Positions 22,122 to 32,658 of a stretch of DNA of 64,000 bases are shown here, one piece after another. The DNA is from Jaltomata sinuosa (taxonomy: Eukaryota; Streptophyta; Magnoliopsida; Solanales; Solanaceae), in contig QJPP01007584.1 of the NCBI GenBank assembly GCA_003996215.1, positions 1 through 64,000 on the forward strand, in the 5' to 3' direction. Under the pieces are notes generated by a model that saw only the letters and a list, made by a program, of their open reading frames with translations, had not been told where the DNA came from and did no database searches. Position numbers and translations under genes: made by a program. The stretch's first letter is position 1. Each line of letters begins with the position of its first letter.

Positions 22122-23397
22122 TTGCTGACATTGCCAATTATTTGGCAAGTGATTTGGTGCCTGATGATATGATTGTCCATCAAAGAAGAAAGTTCGTGTC
22201 CGACGTCAAGAAATACTTCTTGGAAGAACCATTCTTGTTCCATGTGTGTGCTGATACTATGATACAGAGATGTTTGCCTAAAGCTGAAATGATGGATATA
22301 TTAGAGGCTTGCCATTCATCCCCTTTTGGGGGTCATCATAGTGGTATCTAGACTGCACACAAGATTTTACAATGCTGCTATTATTGGCTGACTATTCACA
22401 AAGAAACCCATGAGTTTTCTAAGGCTTGCAGCATATGTCAAAGGGAAGAGGGTATATCAAGGAGGCATGAGCTTTCTCTTAATCCCATCTTTGTGATTGA
22501 GCTCTTTGATGTTTGGGGCATAGACTTCATGGGACCGTTTGTTTCATCTAATGGAAACCGATACATATTGGTGGCTATTGACAATGTATCAAAATGGGTG
22601 AAGGTGGTTGTGCTTCCCAGTAATGAAGGCAAGTGTGTCACATCATTCTTGAAAAAGAACATCTTCTCTAGGTTTGGTACGCCAAGGGCAATAATAAGTG
22701 ATGGAGGCTCTCACTTTTGCAACAAGTTGTTTCGTGCCTCGCTTGAGAAATATGGAGTAAAACACAGAGTTGCAACACCTTATCATCCTCAGACGAGTGG
22801 GCAAGTGGAGGTTTCCAACAGAGAAATAAAATTGATCCTGTCCAAGACTGTCAATGCCAATGGAAAGGATTGGTCACGGAAGTTAGATGATGTGTTGTGG
22901 GCGTACCATACTATATTCAAGACCCCAAAAGGTATGTCACCATATCAGCTCATGTTTGGTAAGGTGTTCCATCTTTCGGTTGAGTTAGAGCATAAGTTTA
23001 TGTGGGAATTAAAGAAGCTGAACTTGGATTGGTCTGAGGCATCGTTGCAGCGGCTTGGGTAGTTAAATGAGTTGGATGAATTTTGCCTGAATGCATATGA
23101 GAGTTCAGAATTATATAAGGACAGGATGAAATTGTACCATGACCAGAAGATAGAAAAGATAAACTTCCAGCCGGGTGCTTGTTTCCTGCCAAGCTGAAGT
23201 CCAGGTGGATTGGACAACTAAAGATGGTGCAGGTATTTCCTCACGGGGAGGTTGAACTTGAAAACCATGAAGCAAAAAGGTTCAAAGCAAATGGGCAGCG
23301 GATCAAAGCATATTTCGGTACAGCAGAGGAGCTCAAAACAATTGAAGCATGGAGCCTAGATGAATTTGTCCCACCCAAGGAGCTTGATGAAGTCTGA
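22122..23397 (+). pseudogene. Element C integrase; catalytic triad intact but frame broken
   Basis: After the frameshift the zinc domain runs 22142-22440 (HSSPFGGHHSG then CSICQRE). The core has VWGIDFMGPFVS (22510), IISDGGSHF (22692) and SGQVEVSNREIK (22797): all three acidic residues are present. Stops are at 22350 and 23062 (the latter CAG to TAG). A small deletion near 23170 removes about ten residues and changes frame. The last piece 23179-23397 ends LDEV-stop, and that TGA sits in the loop of a stem-loop. Confidence 0.85.
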
Positions 23398-23407
23398 GTA
23401 ATCAAGC
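23382..23407 (+). other. Stem-loop 1 at the pol stop codon of element C
   Basis: GCTTGAT pairs perfectly with ATCAAGC around a 12-base loop GAAGTCTGAGTA. The TGA at 23395-23397 in the loop is the stop codon of pol. It is the first of three related hairpins in C. Confidence 0.7.
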
Positions 23408-23412
23408 AACCT

Positions 23413-23459
23413 GCGTCGTGCTGCGATGTTAAATAAGGCGTTTCATGGGAGGAAACCCA
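23413..23459 (+). repeat. Conserved post-hairpin box, copy 1
   Basis: GCGTCGTGCTGCGATG, then TTAAATAAGGCGTTTCATGG, then GAGGAAACCCA. A similar box follows stem-loops 2 and 3 in C and the pol stop of element F. TGGG and CCCA at the end can pair. Confidence 0.75.
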
Positions 23460-23500
23460 TGAATATTTTCTTTTTATCTTGCTATTTTTACTTTTGTAGA

Positions 23501-23534
23501 AGTGTTTTGGCGAAGCCTGAGTAGCCAAAACACT
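23501..23534 (+). other. Stem-loop 2, element C
   Basis: AGTGTTTTGGC pairs perfectly over 11 bp with GCCAAAACACT around the 12-base loop GAAGCCTGAGTA. The loop differs from that of stem-loop 1 at one base while the stem differs at several paired positions. It is not in a reading frame. Confidence 0.75.
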
Positions 23535-23535
23535 C

Positions 23536-23582
23536 GCGTCGTGTTGCGACATTAAATCAGGCACTTCATGGGAGGAAACCCA
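23536..23582 (+). repeat. Conserved post-hairpin box, copy 2
   Basis: GCGTCGTGTTGCGACA, then TTAAATCAGGCACTTCATGG, then GAGGAAACCCA. It is nearly the same as copy 1 at 23413-23459 and immediately follows stem-loop 2. Confidence 0.78.
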
Positions 23583-23649
23583 AGGTTAATGTTTGCTATA
23601 TGTGCAGGAACAAGTGGAAGGAAAATGCTGGAAAAGATAAAACTCCAAA

Positions 23650-24910
23650 AATGGGTAAGTAAGGTTCCACGAGCAAGGTTCACGAACCGTGGATAAATCC
23701 ACGGGTCGTAGACCCAACTCGTGGAACTCGGATAAAAGATGAAAAGTGCAGAACATCATCTACAAACCAGTTCTATGAGTCATGATTAAAATCATGGGTC
23801 GTGGTTTCGGGTCATAGAAATCAGAGAATTACGGCCATCTGTAGAACTTAATCCACAAACCAGTTCCACGAGCCATGATCACAATCACGAATCGTGGTTT
23901 CTAGTCATGGAAATCAGACAAAATCATGGGAGGAAAGACTTGTTCCACGAGCCTGTTCTACGGGTCATGGTTAACTCCACGACTCATGAACACGACTCAT
24001 GAAATGCAGGTAAGTTTTATTTTAATTTTACTGTTCACCCACTTCACCCAACCTAACCCACAACCCCTATTGTTTAAATTACTCTAAAATCAAATATTTC
24101 CCCCATTTTTTCCATCAAAACCGACCACCACCATCTCCTACTTCCATTCAAACACCCAAATCCCTTTCAATCTGCCATCAAATCAGTTAATATCCTAAAA
24201 TCACTCCCCATATTCCCCCCAAATTGATCGTGTCACTGTTTTCCTTACCATAAGTGTCGAAAAATAGCATAACAGTTCGCTTCAAGTCGTGATTCGTGGT
24301 CTTTGGGGCACAATCACTAGTATTCACTCAAGGTCTTCCATAAATTCGACTGTATGAACACAAATTCTATCCTTGTTTGAATTTTTGGAGAACATAACTT
24401 GACCTAGGGTTATTTTGGTTGAATAAATTGTGTAAACACCCTATGGAATGATACTGTAGAGTTAATACTTAATATGGGTATGAAATTATGTGTATATGTG
24501 TTTCAAGTGTTTGAAAGATTAAGAGAATTTGAAAAGGCTTGGTTTTCTGCTATTATAGTGATCACCAGTGCACTCTACGGGTCATGGTTCACTCCACGAG
24601 TTATGGAATGCACTCGTAGAAATTAGAACAGAAACCTATCCTCAGGTCTAATTTCCACGAGGGTCGTCCACGAGTCGTTGTTCATTCCACGAGTCGTGGA
24701 TGGTACTCGTAAATCTTAGACCTGCAGACAGTCAAAGAGGTCTGATTTCCATGAGAGGAATCTACGAGTGGTTGTTTTAATCATGAGTCGTAGGTGCAAA
24801 TCGTAGAACTCAGACCTGTAACCATCTTGTTTTTCCCAGAAATCATGAGGGACTTCCACGAGTCATGGTTCATTCCACGAATCGTGGAACTCACTCGTGG
24901 ACCCAAACTT
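23650..24910. repeat. Internal palindrome array between pol and the 3' ORF of element C
   Basis: There is no ORF of note here. Two clusters (about 23660-24000 and 24570-24910) repeat the same CCACGAG, CTCGTGG and TCATGGTT words found in the LTR U3, including CCACGAGTCGTGG near 24690. Between them is a C/A-rich unstructured stretch (24030-24230). A candidate splice acceptor (TGATATTTTCCTCAG ending at 24971) lies just before the next ORF. Confidence 0.7.
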
Positions 24911-24985
24911 CAGTGAAATTTTAATATTTTTTGGGGATTTCTTGGCTTGGCTGTACTGATATTTTCCTCAGTAGGTACAACATAA

Positions 24986-27264
24986 TCGAAAAACACCTCG
25001 CAAAAGGGTACAGCCCGCACATTTAAAGAGGTGAGAGAAGGGGCTCGTCTGCTAATGTCCAAACTCATGGATGAGCCCGATGAGCCAACTGAACCAGAAT
25101 CAAGCGGATTGGAGGAAAATTATGAGGTTCAGCTCAAATCGGATGTAGAGCATCGGACCACAAGATGTGGGGCCCAAACAAAGGCAGCTGACGAAGCCGC
25201 ACTTCAGCTAGCCATTACCACAGTACCACCAACAGAGACCACTCTTTCCCAGTCTGAGAAGGGAGAGGGGTCATTCGAAGAGGGTGATGGTAGCCGGGAG
25301 ATCAACACAAGGACCGGTACTAACAACGAAAATAAGGCTAATGATATTGAGTCAGCATCCGGTGATAAGAACTCTTCTGATCTGACCATCCCGGGAGCTA
25401 CACCTCAGACCAGAAAGTGGATGATAGAGCATAGAGACCGGAGGCTCATGATAATCAGAGATGGTGGGATCCAGAGATGCAGACCATCTACAAACATGGG
25501 AATTTTTTGTCCAACAGGGGCCTACCCAAAAGGGGTATTTTTGAGAAGCCACGGATATGAACTGAGGGCTTAGTATCCATCCCAGATATTCAGGCCACAT
25601 TCAATCACTACAGATGCGGTTGGATGACTGAGTCCCCAGGTAGCTATTGTCCTGAGATAGTTTGAGAATTTTATGCTTCCTATAAGGCTACAGGCAGTGA
25701 GCTCCTTAGACCAAGACAGCGATATCATGATCTACCTCCACTTACCAGTACTTTGGTGCGAAATGCACCTATGGATATCTCTAAGCAGACTATTTAGCGG
25801 TTCTTGTTTGGACCAGAGCATGAGTTACAAGTCAACATGGCCGAGTTTGATAGCAAGATGAATATTGTCCGAGATAAAATAAAGATGAGGAACCCGGTTC
25901 AGCGAGCGGATTTATTGAGATGGGCTGCGGGGTATATAACAAAGAATGGTGAAGATGCAGAATGGGTTCACGATGGTGACATAAAAAGGGCAACATTAAA
26001 TTTTGCCAGCAAGTTCTGGTGGGCCATTTTCTGATCCCGCATCTATCCGAATCAGGTGAACAATTCCCTGATGCATGAACATGCAGTACTAGTGGCTAGC
26101 ATCATGGCTAGATACGAGATTAATTTCCCATACTGCATATTAGAGGAGATACATGAGTGGGCATTCAGACCGCACACTAGCATATCCTTTCCCTGTTTAA
26201 TTCATCGTCTATGCATGGACTCGGTAGTCCTGCGGATGGGCGATATTTACCACACTATGGAGGTAACTAGGATTCAGGATGCCGATATGATTAGAGATGT
26301 GGCTAACCCAGTTGCACACCAACGATCGTCATCCTCCATTTATTCTAGTACTATAAGAGTTGAAGGGTCCTCCGTAGCACAATACCCAATGGACTTGAAT
26401 TATATAGGGGTAAGTGTATCCATAGAGCGTGCCACAACCATAGCTTCAGCTCCAGCGCTTTCGACCTCTCAGCCACCAGTAGGCATCCCTACCGTGCCTT
26501 CGCACCCAGCTTCTTCGAGTAGGATTACTATGGATGTCGAGTATCTCCAGAAGCTGGTTGCTCGCCAGGCTAATATGCAAAAACAAGTGAATGATTTGTT
26601 GGACCAGCTCCAACCATAGGTGAGATCTATTGTAGTAGCCGCGGAGGAGAGAATAAAAGTTGAGATCGATTGGGTCGCACGAGAGATGACAGCATGGGTT
26701 GATGCTTTTGAGAACCGAGTGAGTGCTTGGCTACAGTCCATATATAGCCCGGATTTGGGACATATTCAGGATGAGTTGGCATGACTCCAATAGGAGATTA
26801 GATCTGTCGACACCACCCAGACCCCGCTCATGCCCTCGATCGATATTGAAGTCCTAGCGCCCATGCGCTGAGTTGTTGACTTATTTGCTGGGATGGAGCC
26901 TGTGCCTCCGGGTGATAGACCGAAGAGTGTGCGCACTTATAGCAATTCTGAGATTGAGATGGATCTAAAGAGGTTGTGATACGATACCACTACTACCATA
27001 CGATGATCTCTTAATGATATGCGTCTCTTTGAGGAGGCAGAGCAGCAAAGACGTCATGGTGCATCCTCTAATTCATCCCCAGTTGGTGGATGGGCTACAT
27101 CTTTAGTTCTTGGGACTCCGGAGTTGGTTGCTACTGAGAGGTCATCTATCGATGTCTCTCCTATTATTGAGTGATTGAGCGCGATGACCATCGCCGCCAC
27201 CACTGACACTGGTGTGGGTGTTATATCATCAGCCCTGCCTACTTTATCGAACATCGGTGCCTAG
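24986..27264 (+). pseudogene. Accessory ORF of element C, 'putative plant transposon protein' domain-like, broken
   Basis: The frame is open from 24986. The first piece (25031-25573) is acidic and low-complexity, then basic (RKWMIEHRDRR). The frame then shifts and the domain continues 25600-26034 and 26056-26619 with FYASYKATG, RNAPMDIS, RFLFGPEHE, RADLLRWAA, ASKFWWAIF-stop-SRIYPN, ASIMARYEINF and SFPCLIHRLC. These landmarks match my recollection of the plant transposon protein domain (Pfam PF20167 as I recall), but no search was run. After 26619 the same frame continues with a coiled-coil-like region to a TAG near 27264, with further stops. Its position after integrase is where Athila env-like genes lie; I see no convincing signal peptide or membrane span. 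Confidence 0.7.
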
Positions 27265-27376
27265 ATGCCTCACGTATGTTCTCTCCTCCCTATGCCTTTA
27301 TTGTTTTACTGAATTGAGGGCAACGTACATAACCTTTTAGTGGGGTGGGGGCAGTACATGTTCCTTATTTTGATGG

Positions 27377-27408
27377 GTCTCTTGGCAAAGTTTGAGTAAC
27401 CAAAAGAC
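27377..27408 (+). other. Stem-loop 3, element C
   Basis: GTCTCTTGGC can pair with ACCAAAAGAC (eight of ten pairs; two mismatches from single transitions) around AAAGTTTGAGTA. Compared with stem-loop 2, one pair is C-G in place of G-C. It follows the accessory ORF. Confidence 0.65.
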
Positions 27409-27410
27409 TC

Positions 27411-27457
27411 GTATCGTGCCTCAATGTTTAATCAAGCATTGCATGAGAGGCAACCCA
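27411..27457 (+). repeat. Conserved post-hairpin box, copy 3
   Basis: GTATCGTGCCTCAATGTTTA, then ATCAAGCATTGCATGAGAGG, then CAACCCA. It has the same order and spacing as copies 1 and 2, about 4 kb further on. Confidence 0.72.
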
Positions 27458-28880
27458 TAAGGGTACTCACAAGGTACCCGAGTCCTTGGGGTTTTCTTGC
27501 ATGTGTTCTTTCCTTAAGGATTTTTAATTTCTATTGAAACGGCACATTTAGTATAGGTTGTGTGTAGTAAAAGAAGAAAACGAACTTAACGCAGTCTATG
27601 GTATGATTTTGAATTGGATTTTGATTGAAAAAGAATGAAGACCCCTCCAAAAATTTAGTGTGACATGAAAATATCTATTTTTGATAGACTGACCATGATG
27701 GATCTGTGCATGATGTTAGGTTAATCGATCTGATGAATGTCTTAGCTATAGTATGAACCTGATAGTTAGCATGAGATTGTTATTCTCTGTGCCATGTGTG
27801 TGTGAGCGATATTTGTACTGTTCTTGCATTGTGTGCCAATCTAGAACTTGCCCGATTAGTCTTGCCTAGGGTGTAGGATGGTTGGTTAGGAAAGGATCAT
27901 AGGCCATTTTTGAAATAGTCCACTTTAGCATAAATGAACATCCAAATGATGTTAATACCCTTTGATCCCTGATTTTGAAACTAAATTGACCCTTTTTATT
28001 GTTTAGCCTAATTGACTTCCCTGTTTTCTAAGAACTTTCAGTTTGGCCTTGGTCCCTCCTTAGACATTGTACACCTCAACTCAGGCAAATTTCCTAAATT
28101 GAGGGTGGCTACTGCGAAGGTGAGTTTGAAATATGGGGTATGAAAATAAAAGGTTAGTGATAAAGAGGGAAATAATGGGTGTGGCAGATTTACTCGAAAA
28201 AAAAGAAAAAAAAGAAAGAAAAAGAAAAAGAAAGGAAAAAACTGTGAGAAAATAAGTTGAGTCTGAAACAAAAGCCACACCCGTCACTTGATGAAAAAGA
28301 AAGAATAAAATGGGAGAAAAAGAGAGGAAAAAAAAAGTTGGTCTGGAAAAGTGGAAGAAGCATAGCATAGTGCCGAGGAGGGCCTAGTCACTATTTCCCA
28401 TATCTACCATACCCATCCCCGAGCCTACGTTACAAGTCCAATAAAGTCCTATAGTGATCCTAATCCAACACTATAAATTCTGAGGCGTAGAAAATAAGGG
28501 AAAGCCTATGGTATTATGCACACATTGCTTGAATATCTTTGTGAGAGTGAGTGTTCTAGTTCAGTCGCAGCAATCTTGATTATATCACTATGCGATTGGG
28601 ACTTCTTTGTTGTGAGGGCACTAGAGTAACATTGACTGTTAACTTTTAAGGTAAGACTCATATATGTATGTAATGTTATCTGTTGATATTGTAATGTCAT
28701 CCATGGATCCTCTTGTGTTATCTTGATAGGAAAAATTTATGCAGTTGTTTGTATTGAAAAGGGGGGATACTTGTTGTAAACTGAATTGCTAAATCATATG
28801 ACTGTCGTAGTTCCTAGTTTTCTTTTTCGCAAGCATTGTTCTAGATAGTTTTGTTTTGTCTCTTGAGGACAAGCAATATT

Positions 28881-28896
28881 TTTAAGTTGAGTGTGT
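28881..28896 (+). other. Element C polypurine tract
   Basis: TTTAAGTTGAGTGTGT directly precedes the 3' LTR start TGATG. Athila elements usually have AAGTTTGGGGGTGT here; the G run is partly decayed. It is preceded by GAGGACAAGCAA, shared with element F. Confidence 0.7.
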
Positions 28897-30386
28897 TGAT
28901 GTACCATTAGTTTGCGGCACTTTCGACGCTTAAAACATGGAATTGGAGTATGCTCTTTAGCGATTTTTAGTACCTTTGATGTGCTTTTGAGTCTTGTGCA
29001 GGAAAACAGGGTTCAGAGACTAAGTGAAGGAAAAGATTGACATTTTTGGGTTGAAACTGACTTCTACGACTCAATCCTACGAGTCTTGAACACTTCCACA
29101 AGTCGTGGAAGTCAGTTGTGGAAAGAGTACTAAAGGTCAAGCTGGAGCCCGAGTTCTATGGAAGTTTTCCACGAGCCATGGACTTGTTCATGAGTCGTGA
29201 TTCCTGCTCGTGGAACCTGATTAGAGAAGGGGTAAAAAGTCTGAGATTGATGACTCAAGTTCATGAACTGTGATTCAAGTCATGAGTCGTAGGAAGAACT
29301 CGTGGAAGAGAACCCGTAGGATGACAAATACTCTGAGTTTCACGAGTGCTGACGATGACCCATAGAAACTTCCACGGACCGTAGACTGTGTCCGTGGAAG
29401 CTGCCGATTCCAATTTCCTTGTTTAATTAGGATAGTTTTTCATTGTCTATAAATACCTTTCCTAGGTTTTATTTTACGTTTTATGCTCGCTACTTTGTAG
29501 GAAACACATTTGAAATATTGTGATGTTAATTTTTTCTTGGTTTTGAGAGTTGAATACATTCATAGTTCATTGTTCTTGGTTTCCATCTTCATCTATTAAA
29601 GACTCCGAATTTCTTTATCCCTTATCATAAGTAAATGATCATGAACACATTAATACCTCTTGATTGTTTACTTATGAACATGAGTAGCTAAATCCACAAC
29701 TAGGATTGTGGGAACCATCAAGGATTAACGAAGTAGGCAAAGTACTTGGGTACGCTGCGGTGGTGTTTATGCATGTATTGTTTTTCCCTTCGCTTTGATT
29801 GCTTTTTTATAGTGCGCAACGTTATAACTCACCTTATCCTAACTTGCCGGACCAAGGAGGTAACGGATGGGAAAAGGATTGTTTAACAACGGAGATTTAA
29901 GGCTACCAACCCTCATCTAATAGCTTGACCTTGTCCAGGAATAGCTAATCTGGGATCCAAGGAAAGGGTTAGTAAATCATACACTCACGGCCGGACCAAG
30001 GCGTGTGGTGAAATTCATCTATCTGTCGAACCAAGGATTTAGGTGAACCTAACTTACCGATTTACATGCTGAGCACCAAACTAGTTTACTAAGTACAATG
30101 CCTTACTAAGTTATGATCTCATGGGGAACACTACCCTAGTCACCTCTCCCATTGAGTACAACTCTTTAAACTGTCACTGTTACTTATTTACATTCTAGTT
30201 ACAATTACTACTTGTTACATTAAAAAAAACCTTCGTAGGGAAATAAATGGATAACAGCGCAAGTGAACACATATCAACCATAGTCATACCATATTCCCTA
30301 TGGGATCGACCCCAACCTTCATTGGATTATATATTTGATCAGCGACCGCTTACGCTTCTAAATGGAGGTGTAATTTGGGTGTATCA
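28897..30386 (+). repeat. Element C 3' LTR
   Basis: TGATG...TATCA, collinear with 16116-17614. The palindrome array is at 29055-29410 and the TATA box at 29448-29455. It is followed by CAATT, the right target duplication. Confidence 0.92.
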
Positions 30387-30391
30387 CAATT
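30387..30391. other. Element C target-site duplication, right copy (CAATT)
   Basis: Identical to 16111-16115, directly after the ATCA terminus of the 3' LTR. Confidence 0.85.
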
Positions 30392-31915
30392 GTAGTTCAA
30401 CGTTGAGGTAGGTTACGGTTAACCTCTTTTAGGCCTGACTAATTTAGATTTTATATTTTATAAGTTACTTGAATATTAGGATAAATTTTAGGTTAGAATT
30501 AGGTTTAAATTCTATTTATGTATATTTGGCAATTCTTGGGACCATATAATAGAATTATCATATTTATCCTTAGTCTAGGGTGTTGTAGCCTTATTATGTA
30601 AGACTAAAATGCTTAGTATAGGATTGTGACGATATTCGTAGTAGAGTAGATGTGTATAGTTATTTTTGTGTTAATAGTTTCATTTTCGTATTTATTGCCA
30701 TTACTGTATAACTGTAGGCCCGAGGCCATATCTTGGATTGGACGGACTTCCAGGTCAATTATCTTATTTGGAGGAAGTTTTGCCTTGTTTGATAGATACA
30801 TATATGCATGTATTCTCTGTATTGGCATGCATATACTCATACATGCATCTACATGGCTAGTGGTATGGTATTTTATAAAAATATGAGGTTTTTGATCGAA
30901 AGATGGGTTTTTTCTACTCTTACTATGATTTTTCGATTTCAGAAAGGTATTTCAAGGTTTTATCACTAGTTTTAGAAAGAAAGGAATAGTACCACTTTTA
31001 CACTCGGTCCGAGGGACATTTCCAGACCTTTTCGCTGCTTACTTCCTTTTGATGAGTTCGGGGTATGATTCCAAGTGGCTCGAGCAGCATATATTTGGTT
31101 TTTACTTTTACTTTATATGTTGATGAGTTCTAGGGAAGCTTGCAAGACAATTCAGGGAGCTTACACGGTGGCCCGCGTATCGCGTTTTGGGATTTTTACT
31201 TTACTGCATTAGCCATATTTTCACCATACCATCCCATGATGCATTGCACTCTCTTGTATGCACTTTGAGTGGCTTATTGCTTTTATTATTATTATCTTCA
31301 CCGTTATCTAAGATTATACTTCTTTTTAGTTTTCCTATGATAACAAGATTTAGGTAGATACCGATAGCTAGCTTACTTTCCTGTTTCTTATATCATATAT
31401 CATCTTCTGAGCTCGATCGGCCTATGATGCCTACAGAGTGCCCAATGTTTTGGTACTCATACTATATTTCTGCATCTTGTTTTTATGCAATACCTAGTAC
31501 GAGCCGCCCTTATTGATCATCTACTCATTCAAGTCCAGCTGCTATTTGGATCATGGTGAGGTCCCGACCTCTGGAGATATTACTACTTTCCATCTATTTA
31601 TTTTGTCTGTATTTTGTATTTTAATAGACAATAGCTTCTTGTATAGCACTATTTCTGTACATAGACGCTCTTGTATCGGTGACACTAGGTCCGGAGTTTG
31701 GTTCTTATGTATATTTCATCTTTTTTTGTCTCTTTAGGGCCTTTTTGTATATTTTGTACTATAAGGTATATATCTAGGATGTTGGCCCTCATCTTAATAT
31801 TGTGTCTCTACTTTACTTATTTAAATGTCAAAGTGTATTTTTCGTTCTCTTGGGTTTGGCTTGCTTGCTGGGGTTTTTAGCAAGTGCCATCATGGCCCAA
31901 CTTTGGGTCATGACA
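30387..31915 (+). repeat. Element A 3' LTR, segment 3 of 3
   Basis: From about 30609 this is collinear with the 5' LTR end at 239-1543. It ends GGGTCATGACA. The first 220 bp have no counterpart in the window because the 5' copy is replaced there by the CCGGT-rich insertion. Short ORFs in it are not conserved between copies. Confidence 0.85.
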
Positions 31916-32658
31916 CCATAGGGTTTTCCCACTTTTCATTCTAACCCAAAAATTATACCATTAATCCATAATCTAATGATTCTACAAGGATTAACGATTG
32001 TTGAATGAATAGGTTTACGGAAAAACTTATCTCGAATGAAGGAAAATAACTTAGCCTTGGCAAAATCACCTTCTTGGATCTCTAGAATGTATTTTGGGAG
32101 TTTGTAAAATAAAACTCTGAAAACTGACTTATGTTAGGTAATCTGACCTTGTCTCTTGCCGCAGCAGTCGCTTTCTTGTTACGGCGAGATTGTTATGGCA
32201 AGATTAGGCTCGCTATGGTGAGCTTAGATGACTTTCCAGACTCGTTGTGCTGTAACTGTGCTGCTACCCTGGACCCGCTGTAGCAGGACTTCATCCACTG
32301 CACCGGTCCAAAAAAATAGAAACTTGGAAACTAGCCAACACTTCCCATTTCACAACACACAATTAGATTCAAGACATCAAAAATTGAGTCTCACGCGGTA
32401 ACCATCATAACCAGAGTTCTATGAACCCGTTTATCATCCCGAAGGTTCCTATGGGACTATGCAACACTTGAATATCCATTAATGAACACCACAAAATACG
32501 TATTACACAATAAGGCATGAATCATCTCTAGAGCATATAACACTAATTTTCATCAAAACTCACCCTAGTTTGAGATTTTATCAACTCTCCTTCAAGGGAA
32601 AACTCAATCTTGTTACTTAAACCTCAAAAACACTATAACAATGGGATGGGTCTTTACA
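31916..32658 (-). repeat. Element E 3' LTR remnant
   Basis: On the minus strand it starts TGTAAAGACCCATCCCATTG at 32658, nearly the same as the start of element G's LTR at 45060. Its other end matches 40422-40715 (CCATAGGG-TTTTCCCAC, then ATTAATCCATAATCTAATGATTCTA). U3 has a cluster of GCTGCTAC/GTAGCAG and GCGAG words at 32155-32310. Confidence 0.78.

Larger units (their letters stand above)
27265..28896 (+). other. Element C 3' untranslated region
   Basis: No gene. It contains stem-loop 3 and box 3 at 27377-27457. Two long A/G tracts (28196-28240 and 28301-28337) resemble secondary polypurine tracts or simple A-rich expansions. Minus-strand open frames at 28038-28368 are the Phe/Ser-rich shadows of these tracts. 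Confidence 0.65.
16116..30386 (+). mobile_element. Element C: Athila-type retrotransposon with extra 3' ORF and perfect target duplication
   Basis: LTRs of 1499 and 1490 bp flank 11.3 kb: tRNA-Asp-type primer site, gag with coiled-coil-like N-terminus, protease, RT, RNase H, integrase, a 1.6-kb non-coding stretch with hairpins and palindrome arrays, an accessory ORF in the position where Athila elements may carry an env-like gene, more non-coding sequence and a polypurine tract. The first 190 bp of the LTRs differ by about 6% by eye, so C is younger than B. pol carries at least 14 stops and two frameshifts. Confidence 0.9.
239..31915 (+). mobile_element. Element A: Tekay/Del-type Ty3/gypsy retrotransposon, 5'-truncated by window edge, 3' LTR split by two insertions
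   Basis: The order is LTR end, tRNA-iMet-type primer site, gag with zinc knuckle, protease, RT, RNase H, integrase with chromodomain-like tail, degenerate polypurine tract and 3' LTR. Integrase after RNase H places it in Ty3/gypsy. The 5' LTR end (239-1543) is collinear with 30609-31915, which shows that the 3' LTR continues beyond insertions B and C. Removing B and C leaves a 3' LTR of about 2.8 kb. The coding region has dozens of stops, so the element is long dead. Its right flank (CCATA) lies inside the LTR of element E. Confidence 0.85.

Noticed and set aside
28038..28368. Phe/Ser-rich minus-strand frames
   Set aside because: Complement of A/G tracts in the 3' region of C.
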